DNA of 64,000 nucleotides from Strongylocentrotus purpuratus (GCF_000002235.5 NW_022145551.1:2552501-2616500), one strand, 5' to 3'; shown: positions 1-10,815, counted from the first letter of the stretch. Made by a program: numbers and translations. Notes: generated by a model not told the origin, from the sequence alone.

Positions 1-587
1 CATGTACGTAGAAGGCGCTAGTAGCTTCAAATAGTGCAGACAGGCTTAAATCAAAGTAATGAAACCATAAGTTTGAGGGGATCGCAACATTTGTCCATGG
101 CATTTAATCACTTTAGAATAATGATGATTAACAAGATATTCAACGCAAATTACCCAACATACTCTTTTCCGATTAGTTAATCATCTATCTAGCAATTTAT
201 AACTTCTTTCTCAAAATACTGAGCACCGCCATACTTGGGTGAACAGTTACACATTTATGATAAACATGCTGCAGAAACGTTTCTAGTTGTATATCCACAA
301 CCAACGACTTAGTGTTTTTTCGCCAAGATAAATTCCACGTATTTTTTAATTTTTTTGTATATGTTTTCATAGATTTATGCATATTTTACGACAAATATTT
401 TGAATAGTACCTTTCATTTTTTTCATAGCAAAAACAAAACAATTTTTTTTTTTTATATATGAAAGCGAATGCATAACTTTGAATTTGACCAATCAAAGCA
501 TGTTTATTTCAAATAAATAACTTCGAAGACGCATGCAGAGTGCTAAAAGGGTGTCAACTCATATATTTCGATACGGTAGCCTCTCAT
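1..587. other. AT-rich flank, no gene seen
   Basis: No coding segment is recognisable. The sequence is AT-rich with short A and T runs. A minus-strand AATAAA (plus-strand TTTATT at 502-507) is present, but it lies about 1 kb past the insulin-like stop codon and is an unlikely end for that transcript. Confidence 0.5.
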
Positions 588-722
588 TGGGCACATCTAC
601 ATATAGAGATGGAGGTCATGAATATGCATGTGATGATGTCGTGTCAGTTTGATGAATATTCATATTCTTAACCGCGCGTGCATATTCATGACCTCCTTCT
701 AATTGTGCCCAATTAGAAGCTA
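588..722. mobile_element. Inverted-repeat MITE-like element
   Basis: The left arm carries GGGCACA and then GGAGGTCATGAATATGCA. The right arm is its complement, TGCATATTCATGACCTCC followed by TGTGCCC, ending near 722. The two arms enclose about 50 bases. This is seen directly. Calling it a non-autonomous DNA transposon is an inference from the terminal inverted repeats. No coding frame lies inside. Confidence 0.65.
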
Positions 723-756
723 CATTGGGTAACAACCTTCCAGCTCTCAACATACA

Positions 757-762
757 TTTATT
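757..762 (-). promoter_or_regulatory. Possible poly(A) signal downstream of the insulin-like gene
   Basis: AATAAA on the minus strand, about 750 bases after the insulin-like stop codon. No closer canonical hexamer was found. It is weak evidence, because AATAAA is common by chance in AT-rich DNA. Confidence 0.2.
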
Positions 763-1120
763 TCTTCAACTTAAATAAAATATATATGACGAATTGGAGC
801 TCCTCTCACCTATCTTTCGGAAATTTTAAAACCATCGTTCTCAACTTTGTCATTAGAGCAGAAAATCGCATCTTTTTATCGGCTTCCTGGTTTATAGATG
901 ATTGTTCAAAGTTCTCTTTCCCGTTGCCTTCTGGAGAATCTTGTATTGGGATCGAAGATTTCATCTGAAATGTGTCTATGGTGGTCGAAGATGGCGCTCT
1001 TCCGTTTACTGGGTGAAGGTTCGGTTGATTTTCGAGGCCTGGGATGTTACTGAAAAACTATGCAGAAGAATAGATAGGAAAAAATACAGAGCACGTTACA
1101 AACCAGCCGATATCGTATAC

Positions 1121-1196
1121 TGCAGTCAAACCTGATTTAGCGACCACCTTTATAGAAAGACCACCTGCCTATTAAGACCACCTTTCGTGTATTCCT
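1121..1196 (+). repeat. Dispersed repeat fragment with GACCACC spacing
   Basis: CAGTCAAACCTG is followed by three GACCACC motifs at about 19-21 base spacing. This looks like the end of a common invertebrate DNA-transposon-derived repeat. The family assignment is from memory and is not tested. Confidence 0.35.
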
Positions 1197-1511
1197 TGAG
1201 CGGTATTTATATAAAGGTTCCAATATAGTATGTATTTGATGTAACTACACATATGAAGAAGAACAGCCATGGATACATTATTCACTGAAGTGAAGTTATT
1301 TAAGTATCTTTTTGACCATCATATATTACATGGGTAAATGTATGCACAATATATGGATAATAAACAAATTCTCCTCCCAATATTAAACGCTTTACTTTAC
1401 AGGAGAAAATATGACGTTGAGGTTTTAGCCTTCATATTAATAATCTACGGGAACCCTGCATGTTCATTCTACCTATTTTTGAAGTTAGATTGTGAATAAA
1501 TTGAGTGATAA

Positions 1512-2188
1512 CTACATTTTATAACAGTGATGATATTTTGTGGTGGTACAAACAGCTGGAAAAGGGTCGAAGATTACCTTGTCCGAAAACATGTTCCTCC
1601 ACAAATTCAAGCCATGTCTTTTGGCTCTGGAAGCGCGATCATTGTCCTTGTCTTTCCGACGTCCACTCCGTGATCTTCCACCTGAACCCCTTTCTCGATT
1701 CCTTCTCCTCTCCTCTCTTCTGGCTTGTTTGGCTTCCCTGGATGAGTTCCTTCTCTCGCTCTTGTCTTTCCTAGGTTTCTTCCTCGATGGCGACGGAGAC
1801 GATCCCGTGGTCGATGTCGGAATAAGTCTTTCAGATATCACTTTCTCGACCGCATCGATTCGAACCCGACCTCGCGTCTCCGACGTATCAGTCTCAGGGA
1901 CCGTTCCTGTAGCTGTGTCCAGTTGACTTGGGCCATCTTGAGGGCGCCCTTCGTCAGCATCTTCCTCAGCGGACTTCTCCAGTCGTATGTGCACCTCCGC
2001 ATCGTGTACTGCATCCGGGGGCAATGGATTGCAATAACTTTCCAGGTGAGAGACGGAACATCGGTTGAGACAGCATTCTGTTACGATGAGACCGGTTCTT
2101 GCTCCTCGTTTGGACCGACGAGTCTCGCCTCTCGACATCCCGGACTTCAGAAATGTCTTGGCCCGCGTCTCCAGCTCAAATATACCAG
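1512..2188 (-). CDS. ILP: Insulin/IGF-like precursor, 3' coding exon (C peptide, A chain, E-type tail)
   Basis: The exon opens at 2188 after a TTTTTAATAG acceptor and needs one base from the upstream exon, which supplies G to make an alanine codon. Spliced residues 57-83 form a C peptide ending SKR, a dibasic cleavage site. Residues 88-109 carry the A chain, with ECCLNRCSVSHLESYC giving the CC-x3-C-x8-C spacing of insulin A chains. The N-P-L-P-P after the last cysteine recalls an IGF D domain. The tail to residue 280 is acidic at about 127-147 and strongly basic at about 191-247, with no insulin counterpart but reminiscent of IGF E domains. A good donor (CAAG|GTAATC, exon end 1579) could divert the last 21 codons to another exon, so the final residues, including cysteines 269 and 277, are uncertain. 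Confidence 0.88.
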
Positions 2189-2758
2189 CTATTAAAAATA
2201 TAAAAAGTCACAGGTCAAAATATTATGCATTGACTTCGCAAAAGAAACAAATTATTTTCGTCTTCACAAGTGACAAAATAATTATTGAAGAAGAAAAAAC
2301 TGAACATGTTGTATATATTGAACATCTGAAAACTGAATCAATTTCTTCAGTGGTGTTATAGGGATTGCTCTAAGACAGGAAGCCAACGCCTTTTTGGAGC
2401 ACCATGATGACAATGATGGTGGTGATGTCAGTGACGATAATGGTGGTGGAGGTAGTGGTGTAGTGGTGATGTGTAGTGCTGGGTTTCAATGGTAATAATA
2501 TCATGGATTACGATGGTTGTAGCTAATGATGATGATCAATAATTATATAGTAATCATGACGATATTGTTCATGTAAAATAAATTTTACTGACCTGATCTT
2601 TTGCTTGGCTGACCGTAGTAACCGCGATCATTGCACACCGCTGCAACAGCCTTGACCAGTTCTTGACCACAGAGTAGCGGAAAGGATGCCGTCACGTGAC
2701 GAAGAAGAGCCAATAGGACCACAGACATGACAGCTACCGGGTACCTAAAACAAACCAT
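1512..2758 (-). CDS. ILP: Insulin/IGF-like prepropeptide, whole coding region (two exons)
   Basis: Joining 2758-2593 to 2188-1512 gives an uninterrupted 280-residue precursor: signal peptide 1-24, B chain 25-52, Lys-Arg 53-54, C peptide to Lys-Arg 82-83, A chain to 109, and a 171-residue basic tail. All six canonical cysteines of the insulin fold are in place. The length exceeds vertebrate insulin (about 110) and resembles IGF precursors with an E domain. Echinoderms are known to have IGF-like genes as well as relaxin-like peptides. The A and B motifs here are insulin/IGF-type: the relaxin receptor-binding motif RxxxRxx(I/V) is absent from the B chain. Which paralogue this is cannot be decided from the window. 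Confidence 0.9.
2189..2592 (-). other. Intron of the insulin-like gene with a GAT/GGT-rich segment
   Basis: A 404-base phase-1 intron (GTCAGT...TAATAG on the minus strand). Between about 2402 and 2550 it carries an imperfect trinucleotide-rich stretch (GATGGTGGT-like on the plus strand), likely length-variable. No coding content is seen in it. Confidence 0.7.
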
Positions 2759-2770
2759 CTTTCCATAAGC
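2593..2770 (-). CDS. ILP: Insulin/IGF-like precursor, exon with signal peptide and B chain
   Basis: The acceptor is a long pyrimidine tract ending CTTGCAG just before 2770. Translation starts at the ATG at 2758-2756, in good context (A at -3, G at +4). Residues 1-24 are a signal peptide with a V/L/A core and a likely cut after A24. The B chain follows, with LCGQELVKAVAAVCNDRG: cysteines 30 and 42 are 11 residues apart as in insulin, and R-G-Y-Y replaces the usual R-G-F-F. The chain ends at Lys-Arg 53-54. The donor is ATCAG|GTCAGT at 2593 in phase 1, the phase of the conserved intron in insulin family genes. The secreted hormone would act on an insulin-type receptor tyrosine kinase. The 5' untranslated exon upstream of 2770 was not located. 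Confidence 0.9.
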
Positions 2771-3639
2771 CTGCAAGGGAAGAGAAAAGGAAGAGAAAAG
2801 GAAGATTCGACCTCAGAGTTTGGATGCTTCAAGTCGAATGGGGTCCTCTCATTTGTTACCGAAGTATAAAGTACCTGTTTGCTCGGGCACGTGGGCTTAA
2901 TTATCATGGTAGAAGATCCTAGACAATGCAAGCTGGGGTTGGGTATACGACAAGCACTTAGCAGGTGGCAATGCCATTCTTGTTATCAATTTACTCGGAA
3001 ATCTTTGACAATGACACGATTTGATGGTTCTAATTTGCGTTTAACGTTATCACGAAGCTCTTTTGTATTATCATAGACAAACCGGAGATATTTTAAACGA
3101 AATCTTTGAGATAATGTAACGGCCGATTGCAACCAAAACTCCAAAAGAAGACGATTGGTAGGACGTCGAAGATAACATTGTGTCATGTTTGGAGATAAAA
3201 AGTACAACCTTTGAGCTAAACTTAGGGCATATTTCTGTTCTTGATCTTGTTCTATTCTTCTAACTCACCCCTGTAAACTTTGCGATGTAGAAGACAACGG
3301 AGTGTAATGTTCAACAGGTGTCTACTGTAAGATAATACCTGATATGAGTCTCACATTAATGTCATGACAGTCTGGCATTCGCTTTTCCCAAAGTACATGT
3401 AATTGTTATGTGCGATGTCATGACAGAAACGTGATTATTCAGATATATATTTTGTTTTCATTTGTTTTAGCAATTACACCATTATATCATAGGATAAATC
3501 TACTATTCCTTATTAGTTTTACGGCGAAAATTACTGCATGATATTAGTTATATTATATTATGTCTCCATAATTATACATGTATCAAATAAAATATTTTTA
3601 ATTTTACATAGCGCATATATCCACAGCGCAGGGTCCCCA
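2771..3639. other. Upstream flank of the insulin-like coding exon, no gene seen
   Basis: It begins with the pyrimidine tract of the acceptor (minus strand). The remainder is unique-looking AT-rich sequence that presumably forms part of the intron between an unseen 5' untranslated exon and the coding exon. No promoter could be assigned here. Confidence 0.5.
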
Positions 3640-3862
3640 AGACACTTAAAAAACATTCCGCCTCTGCCAGGCTACCGACTTCGGTGCTCACAACATTCAA
3701 AGAATCTTTTATACCGGTACCTATGTAACACCTGGGTAGAGAGTGGCAAATGTAGACTAATACCTTGCCAAAGGATATTAGTGCCGCCGTGGAAATCGAA
3801 CGGCGATCCATATGATCCACAGTCCGACGGCGTATCCACTAGACCGCCATACCAACACGGTT
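3640..3862 (-). mobile_element. tRNA-derived SINE, copy A
   Basis: Read on the minus strand, the head at 3862-3785 has a box A-like TGGCGGTCTAGTGG and a box B-like GTTCGATTTCC at tRNA spacing. The body at about 3790-3710 contains CCTTTGGCAAGG and ATTTGCCACTC. The same body occurs at 50.1-50.2 kb behind a different tRNA-like head. The left boundary is approximate. Confidence 0.7.
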
Positions 3863-4005
3863 GCACAGCATAAGGTTGCACAAGTTGTTTTTTGTTTGTT
3901 TAAGGATTATATTGGTATTTTCAAATAACGTTTTCTACCCGTAATTTCGAGGCTTTTATAAAGAGTTGTATTTCAAAGGTACTTTTTTCGAAAACATTTG
4001 GTTAT

Positions 4006-4028
4006 CAAAAAAAAAAAAAAAAAAAAAA
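4006..4028. repeat. Poly-A run
   Basis: An uninterrupted A tract of about 23 bases with no recognisable retroposon directly upstream. Confidence 0.9.
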
Positions 4029-4133
4029 TTCCGAACACGGGTTTCTCGTTCAATATGTTCGTACTGACAAAAGTTTGCCGATGAAAAGATTTTCTTAAAA
4101 AGTATTATAAATGTCCTCCAGTTTCTGTTTCTT

Positions 4134-4205
4134 CCCCCCTATCCCCCCCCCCCCATCCCCCACCCCCCCCCCCCCTCTCACTCTCTCTCTCTCTCTCTCT
4201 CTCTA
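4134..4205. repeat. Poly-C run followed by CT microsatellite
   Basis: C-rich runs interrupted by A/T, then about 14 CT units. Simple sequence only. Confidence 0.95.
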
Positions 4206-4329
4206 TTTCTGTTCTTTTTGTTGTATTTTGGGGTACGTGTTTTTCCTTCCATTATAAGGCTGCTATTTTCAAATGCTCCTTCTGAAAGAACTTCAAACAA
4301 TAGTTTAAGGATACCAAACATGGGAGTCC

Positions 4330-4590
4330 TTCTCCTTTTTTTCTTACGGTTTTCCGAAGATTCAAATCCCCAAAGTGTTCATTATTTCGAAGATTCCTAT
4401 TTTATTTTTGGAAATACATATACGAAACCTACTTCATTTTCGGAATTAGAAAACCTACATCTTTTTTTGAAAATGCGAACAGTCAGAAATATGTACCTTA
4501 GAAGTAACGAATCTTCGGAAGAACAAACTTCCGGAAGAACGAACATCCGGAAGTACGAACTTTCGGAATAATTAACCTTCGGGAAGACGA
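4330..4590. repeat. Degenerate 16-bp minisatellite around CTTCCGGAAGAACGAA
   Basis: From about 4500 to 4585, five or six units of 16-17 bases follow one another (GAAGAACGAACTTCCG type). To the left, related but more decayed units appear largely in the opposite orientation (TTCCGAAGATT, TTCGAAGATT), so the locus may be a foldback of two minisatellite arms. An open frame on the plus strand across it is a by-product of the repeat. Confidence 0.6.
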
Positions 4591-4843
4591 CATGTAGTCA
4601 CCCCTAACATTACCCTTTTTCTCGTCGGGCAATAAGATCTTAGCCTGTAATTAATCAGGGGATGGATTCTTCGTGTGTCCGATCGTAAAAATCACATTTA
4701 CTCTGTTCGATCTCTTGTGAAGACTCACACCTCTTCACGAGAATTACCAATGCTCAAGAGCTTGATGGAAACCTCGAACATTTACAGATCGATGAAAAAT
4801 GGTAAAGAGTTCAATCATGTACTATTCGAAAAATCAAGAATAA

Positions 4844-5228
4844 AGATGAAGTTGAGTTCCGGTCATGCGATTGCATTGTGAAAGAAACGGTGTGGATTCG
4901 ACCAAAAAAGGTTGATCATCTAACTTATAAGAATTTGTGTGTATTGCAAGGTTCTGGAATCATCAAAATGATAAGAAATTTGGTCAAGTCTTGGTAAAGT
5001 TACCAACACTGTACACAGAAAGATGTATATGGGACTACACTAACACATGGCGTAAAAATCCTACCCCCGACTTTTACGATGTTCATGACATATTTAGAAT
5101 ATAAAAGCATTTGAAGAGCCATGCTTTTTAGGGAACATGTCTTATCTAATGTTCTTCCACACTTGCATAATAAGAATGATAACGCTCACAAATCATTTTT
5201 CACCTCTTCCCAGAACTCAACCTTCTCT
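4844..5228 (+). mobile_element. TTAA-type MITE, copy 1
   Basis: It starts AGATGAAGTTGAGTTC and ends with the inverted GAACTCAACCTTCTCT, followed by TTAA. The left TTAA has decayed to AATA. The interior matches the element at 27179-27564 in opposite orientation over nearly its full length. TTAA target sites are typical of Kolobok and piggyBac transposons; Kolobok-like is the inference. No transposase frame is present. Confidence 0.75.
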
Positions 5229-5455
5229 TTAAATGATAATTTCTTTTAAGTTATACGATCCCAATTCTAGTTTGGAATTCAGACAAGAGAAAGAGGCGAA
5301 ACCCGGAAAGCAAGGCTTGTATTGGGAACGCCCAATTATGAACGGAAAGGGTAGACATTGTTTAATCAGATGTTGAGGCATGTTCTAGAAATTGTCTCAA
5401 CGTTATGTAATTAAGTTAGCTAATTTATATCCATTTGCTAAAAGGAAATCAGGAA

Positions 5456-5608
5456 CCCCGTCGCATAAAACTTACCATTGATGGTAACTTTGCCTTCACT
5501 GGCAACTACCATGGTAACAGGGCTCAACACCCAATCAAAATCAAGGTTACCATGGTAGTTACCATTGATGGCAAAGTTACCATCAATGCTATGTTTTGTG
5601 TGACAGGG
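5456..5608. mobile_element. Hairpin MITE built on GATGGTAACTTTGCC
   Basis: Left GATGGTAACTTTGCC (5480-5494) is mirrored by GGCAAAGTTACCATC (5569-5583), and the inner arms add TACCATGGTAAC. Outer ends CCCGTCGCATAAAAC and GTTTTGTGTGACAGGG are imperfect inverted repeats. The whole unit can fold into one hairpin. Confidence 0.7.
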
Positions 5609-6543
5609 TCCAGGTACAGTATGTGTAGGGTAAGGGTTTGGGTTAGGCTCTCATTTTAGAAACAGGCCTCTTCACTTGGTTAAATACAGCTTTCCAAATG
5701 AAATCATTTCGAGGTGAAAGTTAGAATGGAATTGGATAAGAACGTTATACATGTTTTATTTAATTATTATATAAGACCAAACATTATCATACATGTATAA
5801 CTTCGTGTGTTTTTTTTTACGCTCGATATTACAATGATTTGGACAATCATAACGGAATAGGATCTGTTGATGCTTTGATTTCCTTTAAAGTATGGCATCC
5901 ATGCAATATTGCGAGTACAGTCGCAACGGAAAAGGTGTTTGTGATAGGACATTTGTGATATTGTATTGTAAAGCAAATGGGAGGTTTCCGAACTGACGTC
6001 ACAGTCTAATGACGGATTCGTCATTCTGAATTTCACGTAAATTTAGTCATCTCAATCTTCAAACGTTTTTATCATTTGTCCCATTTTGGTTAAATTGTTA
6101 TCAACATATGCCCTTATCATCTGATGCAGATGCAATAGAAAACATTTAAGGTTTTCAAATGTTATCTACTCTTAAATTCCGCTGTTATGTTTCAATGTAA
6201 AACATTACAGAGGTCGAAACTGCTACAAAGCGGTTGAAAAATATACTGGAGAAATTTAGGATTACATTGAGCTAAAGATTGAGGAAGTGAAATTATGATT
6301 GCGAAATATTCAAAATGAGCATTATCACAATTTTCATTTTCAAACCGACGGATAACATACTTAGTAAGAAGAGTGGTGCATAAAATGTAATCTTACTGAA
6401 CGTGGTAATTCTGTAATAGTTTTTTTTATAACAGGTAAGTACAATAATTCAACTTCAAAAACCATTTAATATGACGCCAAGTGGATATGTAATCATCAGA
6501 ATGGACGTTTGAACCGATAGGGGTTCTTAGATGTACCCCCGAT

Positions 6544-6640
6544 TTGGCAAGGTGTTTTTAGCCGACACCTTTGCCACTCGTAACCCTTGTGTGTATGGAT
6601 AAATATTACAAGAATATGCAGGGATAAGTAAGCGTCTTGC
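6544..6640 (+). mobile_element. Probable SINE tail fragment
   Basis: TTTGGCAAGGTGT followed about 20 bases later by CTTTGCCACTCG matches the body of the SINE copies at 3.7 and 50.1 kb. No tRNA-like head with box A and B was found upstream, so it is probably a truncated copy. Confidence 0.4.
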
Positions 6641-6710
6641 CGGGTCCTTCATTAGTTTTAGATAGATGATACACATTGTCTTATTATAATAATGGATGGG
6701 GGAGGACGAA

Positions 6711-6762
6711 AAAAAAAGAGAAGGAGGAGGAGGAGGAGGAGGAAGAAGAGGAAGAGGAGTAG
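6711..6762. repeat. GGA/GAA purine repeat
   Basis: An A-rich start followed by about 13 GGA or GAA triplets. The minus-strand poly-serine frame over it is an artefact of the repeat. Confidence 0.9.
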
Positions 6763-7342
6763 ATGGTAGATTTAAAGGATGTATAGAGTGACGAAAATGA
6801 CGAAATGAAAAAATAATGTTTTATCAAAATAGAAAGCACAGAAAATAAAAAAGGAAATAGGGTTAACGTCAACAACAAAACAAGAAAAATCGAGAAACAC
6901 GCAACAAATTATATTTACCGTTTCCTTTGACGAGAATGAATAAATTCCGATTTTGTATGATTCAAAACGAAGGAATTTCCAAGAAAATGTCAAGTATAGT
7001 TGTTGTAGATGGTGAACTTTAAACTTTAAACTTTATAGACGCAATGTGTTATTCTCTCATCAGCTAGCAGAGCTAGGGAACTTTGCAAACCTCGAAGTAT
7101 ATTCTCCGATTAGATAATGAAGCAGATAATGTTTTACACCTCAATTCACACTTCAGATGCTGAAATCCAGACAAAGTTCGGGACAGAAGATACTTTCAGT
7201 CAATCAAATTTATAAATATCTGAAGTACTTTGGTGAGATAAAGCTGGAGTCAAAAATGATGTGACTGGCCCTCTTGAATCGCGACACACCGAGGTGAATA
7301 TGAACTTATATCCAAGGGCGTCCAACTTATATAGGTGGAGAC

Positions 7343-7639
7343 ATGAAGGATATTTCGACACCACCCCCGAAGATTGCAAAACTATTTATAAAACTTTCAG
7401 ATAGAGCAGGAAAGAAGGAGCATATCGTTGGTGGCGACGAAGTGAATACAGACAGATCAAGTGTCAAACATGGTGCCGTTATGTTAAAAGAATCCAATCG
7501 AAGATTATGGAGTTATTTGAAAGATAGTGGCGTTGACGAAGCGTCGATTTCAGAGAGAGACGGATTTCAGAGAGAGAGGGCTGTCAGATTCGCCTTGAAG
7601 ACAATCGGAAGAACTCTAAAACCCCTTAAAATGATCTAG
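7343..7639 (+). CDS. Unassigned 98-codon open frame
   Basis: An ATG-to-stop frame free of low-complexity sequence, with a mixed charged composition (for example VRFALKTIGRT near the C-terminus). A short internal duplication at about 7550-7580 (GATTTCAGAGAGAGA) encodes S/D-x-x-F-Q-R-E-type repeats. I recognise no domain, and no flanking splice sites were convincing. It could be a real small exon or a chance frame in unique DNA. Confidence 0.2.
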   Translation: MKDISTPPPKIAKLFIKLSDRAGKKEHIVGGDEVNTDRSSVKHGAVMLKESNRRLWSYLKDSGVDEASISERDGFQRERAVRFALKTIGRTLKPLKMI

Positions 7640-8150
7640 GAGAACTCAGATGGTGTCCATGCTGGGGAGGTGAAAAGTTGATCAGAGGAAAGTAATTGGA
7701 AGGAATGCGGACGGTTGACCCTAAGCCGACAAACTGCCCAATCGATGATACTACTTTCAGTTCAACTTCACAAAGCACTTGCAAGGCGATGCAAGGAAAA
7801 CGAAACTTCAACAAGTCACCCCCAAAAAATTGTTCCGGAATATGGTCACCAAAATGTTCCAGGGTTAGGAATCATGAAATAATTAGCTCCACGATAATGA
7901 TGTTGATGAATTCAGATGAAGTGAAAGAGAAGCGGTATTAGCATCAGGTGGATGTATAGTGGAGGAGTCGGCGTAAATGGTCCTTTCGGGATGACGGGTT
8001 TGGGGGAGTGTGCTTAAAAGGTTGGCTTGGGAGTAAGGGGGCGAGAAAGTAAAGTGTCGTCAGTTTGTAATCAGACTCATAGCCACATGTATTACACCGT
8101 AACGTAGCCGACTGACCCATTAGGGGTACCTACACGCCGGACCATTGAGG
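7640..8150. other. Gene-free stretch
   Basis: No domain, RNA gene or clear repeat was recognised. An open frame at 7696-7941 was considered but has no supporting signal. Confidence 0.4.
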
Positions 8151-8286
8151 AGGACGGATGAAAGAGAGGAGAGGGAGCAAGATGGAGAGAGAGAGAGGGA
8201 GAGAGAGAGAGAGAAAGAGGGATGAGGGATGCAGACAGGGGAGTATATGAGCCATCAATATGCATGCTTGGACCATGCATGGAAGC

Positions 8287-8343
<57 letters not shown>

Positions 8344-8720
8344 TACAGAGGAGAAGAGATAAAGAGGAGAAGAGATAAAGAGGAAAAGTGATACAGAGGA
8401 GAAGTGACTGAGACAGACAGATGGAGAAGAAGAGAAGAAGAAAGGTAGAGGGAGAGGAGGGAAAGATAATAAAATGAAATAAGCAGAGGGAAATAAACGA
8501 AAAAAGATAGACCCGGAAGTTGAAGTAGAAGAGAGTATGAGAGATAGGGGATGAGGGGGGAATAGAGAAAGAAGAAGGTGGGAGATGGACATAGAGAAAA
8601 AGATAAAGGGAAACATGGTTAAGTAGAATGCAAGGAGGGAGGGAACGAGTGAGAAGAAGAAAGAGAGAGAGAGAGGGGGAAAGAGAGTGAGATGGGTGGG
8701 GTGTGAGTGAGTAGGATGTC
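8151..8720. repeat. Long purine (GA-rich) tract with a (GA)n core
   Basis: The plus strand is almost purely purine for about 550 bases. A near-perfect GA run lies at 8291-8338, with a further GA block at 8181-8215. The complementary frames translate to Ser/Leu/Pro runs and are not genes. A tract of this type can form triplex DNA. Confidence 0.9.
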
Positions 8721-9096
8721 GCACAGGTTGAGATTTGTGGGTGTGCGTTTGTGTGTGCGTGTATAAACTTGAATAATGAAAGCACTAGAAGTCGTTACTA
8801 GAATAGGGTGTTGTGAGGGAAATACATGGTAGAATTGTACAAACCGATGCAGGACAGCGATACCGGGGGAACGGGTGGACATTTTTTAGAGGGATTATCC
8901 CCCCTCCCCCCCGGGAAATTTGAAAAAAGTGCCCCCCAAAAAATGTATAGTAAATACTGACTACAGACTGCTACACACTTTCAGGCTCTGGAGGTCACAA
9001 GAGTGCAGCGTTTATACTAATACAAATGCAATAATCTTCTCGCTCCCTCGCATAAATAATATCCTTCAAAAGGTACAAGTAAATATTGTAGAATAT

Positions 9097-9137
9097 CTGT
9101 ATTCCGTTGGTATCACTGTGATACCAACGGATTACAG
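9097..9137. repeat. 41-bp near-perfect palindrome
   Basis: CTGTATTCCGTTGGTATCAC, a central T, then GTGATACCAACGGATTACAG: 20-base arms with one mismatch. No larger inverted repeat surrounds it. Confidence 0.9.
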
Positions 9138-9139
9138 AA

Positions 9140-10606
9140 GTTTCCTTGCACCCCCCCCCCCCCTGACCTGCTGAAGCACCCATACAAGGGCAAAGAGAAA
9201 CGGGCAGAGAGAGTTAGAGGGAAAGAGAAAGCTAAATGGGGAAGAGAAGAAGTAGAAATAAGGAAAGATTATAATTAGCTGAACGATAGGTATATCTATC
9301 TCTGCCTAGTCTAATTTAAAAGACCTTTCTAGTAACTTATTAAATAGCAACGAATAACTAATAGTCAAGCTAGTGGTCTTGCATTTATCAGAGTAAATCG
9401 CAATAATGAATTTTAAGCCGAAATTGAATAATTTAAAGGGGAGCTATTAAAAAGGAAAAAAAGAGCGAGCGAAAAAAAATGAAGTTCTGTGAAAATATTT
9501 TTGCATGAAACTCAATATGGAGGTCAGAAAATACCTACTATTAGAATTATTGTAGTTTGACTGCATTTCTACAAATAAACAAAAACAACAAATGACTTTT
9601 TGTTGGTTAATTTTTATTCAGCGAAACCCTCATTCAGTTTATTTTAATAACAAAATCTACTTAAATGTTAAACCTGCATTTAAAAAAAATTACTTTATTC
9701 TTCTGATAATCTTTTGTACAATCATCAGAAAACAGAATCACCTCTCAAATCAATAAGTGGAGATTGAAAACAAAAACAATGCAAAGAGAAGAAATAACAA
9801 ATGTACCCCCGATTGATACATTTTAAAAGCAAAATTATAAAAAGTCTGGATCGCAAGACTAGTCTAGTATGAGTCCATCTACCAAAGAGGTATCTTCGCA
9901 TCTCTATATCCGGTAATAACTGATGATGACATATCGAAGTGGTTTCTTTTTATTCCGGTTGATTCAATTGTCCCCTTGTAATTATTAGCTACCGAGTAGG
10001 ACAAGCATTTTATATCCGTCCTCTGGTAGGCATATTAACAACAAAACATATTGAAAAACATTTCTTCCAATTTACGTCTTAACAAGTTCTTTAATATGAC
10101 TTAAAGAAATACAGACATTAACTAGGCCTAATTGTATCATATAATAGTGTATGTTTTGTTTAAAGATAAATTAAACTTAACGTAGTCTGACAATGAAAAA
10201 TGATATGTGGCAACCATTGAAAAGCAGTGTGCATTTATTTGTTGCGACTCTTAAGGATAAAAATGCTGTTTCCTCATTCAAATCAATACCAATATTTTAA
10301 TCGATATAAATAACAAAAATAAAATATCGGATATGTAATTTATTTTCCATCTCTCTCTCCCTCTCTTTCTATTGAATAAATTTGAAATCATTAAAAAAAA
10401 ACTATGTACCATGATCATTGGTATTATGATTACGGTTATCATTATTCTGATTTTCCTTGAAATAAAATGTAAGCATTGTTTCTATTCATTATGATGCTGC
10501 AAAGAACTCATTCTTTAAAATGTACCAAAGTAGAATTTTCACAGAATTTAAAGTTAGTAAAACAATTGTTGTATAGGTCCCGTTAGTTATGATGTTAATG
10601 TTTAAA
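9140..10606. other. AT-rich stretch, no gene seen
   Basis: It contains a poly-C run near 9151-9163 and otherwise unique-looking AT-rich DNA. No coding exon, RNA gene or terminal-repeat element was found. Confidence 0.5.
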
Positions 10607-10659
10607 CATTTCAGTGGCGGATCCAGGGGGGGCCGAAACGGCCGCGGCCCCCCCTATTG

Positions 10660-10765
10660 GCGGCGCAAAAAAAAAAGAGGAAAAAAAAAGAAAGGAGAAG
10701 AGAAGAAAAAAAGAAGAAGAGAAAAGAAAGGAGAAGAGAAAAGAAAAGAGAAGAGAAAAGAAAGA

Positions 10766-10796
<31 letters not shown>

Positions 10797-10815
10797 AGAA
10801 GAAGAAGATTCCCCC
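10660..10815 (+). repeat. Purine tract (A-rich then GA) within the transposon
   Basis: About 150 bases of AAGAAG, GAAAAG and GA units. The lysine/arginine/glutamate-rich frames over it are not genes. Confidence 0.9.

Noticed and set aside
3538..3881. 111-codon plus-strand frame
   Set aside because: It overlaps a SINE with tRNA-like promoter boxes and a body repeated at 50 kb.
4218..4571. 117-codon plus-strand frame
   Set aside because: It runs through the degenerate 16-bp minisatellite.
8092..8882. Long minus-strand open frames rich in Ser, Leu and Pro
   Set aside because: They translate a GA/CT tract; composition is dictated by the repeat and there is no domain.
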